Source: Pomphorhynchus laevis (lineage: Eukaryota; Acanthocephala; Palaeacanthocephala; Echinorhynchida; Pomphorhynchidae). From it: a DNA stretch of 64,000 nucleotides. Positions 63,298 through 64,000 of the stretch are shown piece after piece (the first letter of the stretch is position 1; every line of letters starts with the position of its first letter). The DNA is taken from assembly GCA_012934845.2 (NCBI GenBank), contig WNNJ02002383.1, forward strand, positions 1 to 64,000, in the 5' to 3' direction. The notes under the pieces were generated by a model. That model saw nothing but the letters and a program-made list of their open reading frames with translations, did not search any database and was not told where the DNA came from. The position numbers and the translations under genes are program-made.

Positions 63298-63435
63298 TAT
63301 TGTTCCTGTCAGTTCCAGATTATTCCTGTCAGTTCAAGATTATTCCTGTCAGTTTCAGATTATTCCTGTCAGTTCTGGATTATTCCTGTCAGTTCCAGAT
63401 TATTCCTATCAGTTCTGCTCGCTACGCTCGCGGAT
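63298..63435. repeat. 5' UTR array of 20-bp repeats plus CG-rich box (family B)
   Basis: Six copies of ATTATTCCTGTCAGTTCCAG with small variations end at a GCTCGCTACGCTCGCGGA box (63,418-63,435). ORF1 starts 27 bases later. The array-box-ORF1 arrangement is the same as in the copy at 4270-7085, although the box orientation relative to ORF1 is reversed. Confidence 0.8.
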
Positions 63436-63461
63436 TGAGCTCAATCTATCGATAAAAGGTC

Positions 63462-64000
63462 ATGCCTAAAAAAGCGCGATCTCAGATCCCTGTTCCTGAT
63501 CAAGAATCTTCCACATCGGAATGCAATGATGGTTATACCAGCTTCGAAGTTGGATGCGATTCCAAAGATTGTGATGTATGGACACTTGTTCGTGTTAAAA
63601 TATCCGACCACTCGGTGTATAAACGTAAACAGTTCACATGCGATTTTTGTACATCAGTACGACTACTACAGTTATCCTGCTCCTCTACTCCTGTATCACA
63701 CACGACCACTCAGACCAATGCTGTTTTAGATATTTTCCTCGCATCAACACCTGACTTCCCATCTTATAATCCCATTATTGAACCTACTCTCTTACACACT
63801 CCTCGTATAACTACGTACAAAACTTCCATTAATCTTTCTCATTCTAACAATGCTAACGGTAAAGCTTTTCATCTCGTACCTCCTCTTTCCTATTCCTCCC
63901 CCAATCTAAATAAATCTCAAACTTCTTTATTCTCTTCACGTACTTCTTACTCGACCTCCCCCGTATCACTTCTCAATAATTTACATCCTTCCATCAAAAT
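63462..64000 (+). mobile_element. LINE family B, 5' end entering the window
   Basis: ORF1 begins MPKKARSQIPVPDQESSTSE and holds the half-PHD finger (V-G-C-D-S-K-D-C-D-V-W-T-L ... FTCDFC). A Ser/Thr-rich stretch follows, with NLSHSNNANGKAFHLVPPLS and SLLNNLHPSIK at the window edge. These match the broken ORF1 of the copy at 4270-7085 (NANSKGLHLVPHFS, LHPSVK). The frame is open from 63,462 to 64,000 (about 179 codons), so this may be a better preserved copy whose RT lies beyond the window. Confidence 0.8.

Overview
This window is invertebrate-type eukaryotic nuclear DNA: AT-rich, with spliced genes, LINEs of several clades, a Tc1/mariner transposon, Penelope-like remains and a Ty3-type fossil. 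I cannot name the species. The dominant content is retrotransposon debris. Only two host genes can be supported, plus one probable pseudogene.

Region by region. 1-29,900 is a dense nest of LINE copies on both strands with a Ty3/Gypsy fossil at 7,722-11,065. I recognise four LINE families: A (CR1-like, APE endonuclease), B (L2-like, with a half-PHD finger in ORF1), C (Jockey/R1/I-like, ORF1 with zinc knuckles) and R (restriction-like endonuclease type with an unusual RT). 30,215-51,001 is a complete nine-exon RIOK2 (RIO2) kinase gene on the + strand. I assembled it from exons of 55-369 bp; it encodes 445 aa and includes one GC-AG intron. Its large introns hold a near-complete family R LINE, a Tc1-like transposon whose inverted repeats are arrays of a 22-bp unit, several foldback/MITE elements and LINE and Penelope-like pieces. 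51,308-55,553 holds a tRNA-derived SINE and a full-length family C LINE (51,721-55,537) with a target-site duplication and two long open frames. 55,681-57,040 is a Penelope-like fossil. 57,499-58,065 is a MITE just upstream of an unrecognised single-exon gene (58,236-59,873) whose protein carries an internal duplication. 60,150-64,000 returns to LINE debris and a broken host-like reading frame.

How the parts relate. Only RIOK2 (pre-40S ribosome maturation) and the 545-aa gene look like selected host genes. The most unusual mobile elements are the family R LINE (compact RT-endonuclease ORF and a 20-bp 3' terminus shared by four copies), the Tc1-like element with 14 + 14 tandem 22-bp repeats in its ends, and the family C LINE whose ORF2 begins at GTG behind an in-frame TAA. 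Several LINE junctions carry perfect or near-perfect short palindromes, suggesting a recurrent foldback step at integration or rearrangement. Families and boundaries were judged by eye from translations and visible repeats; no database search was possible.
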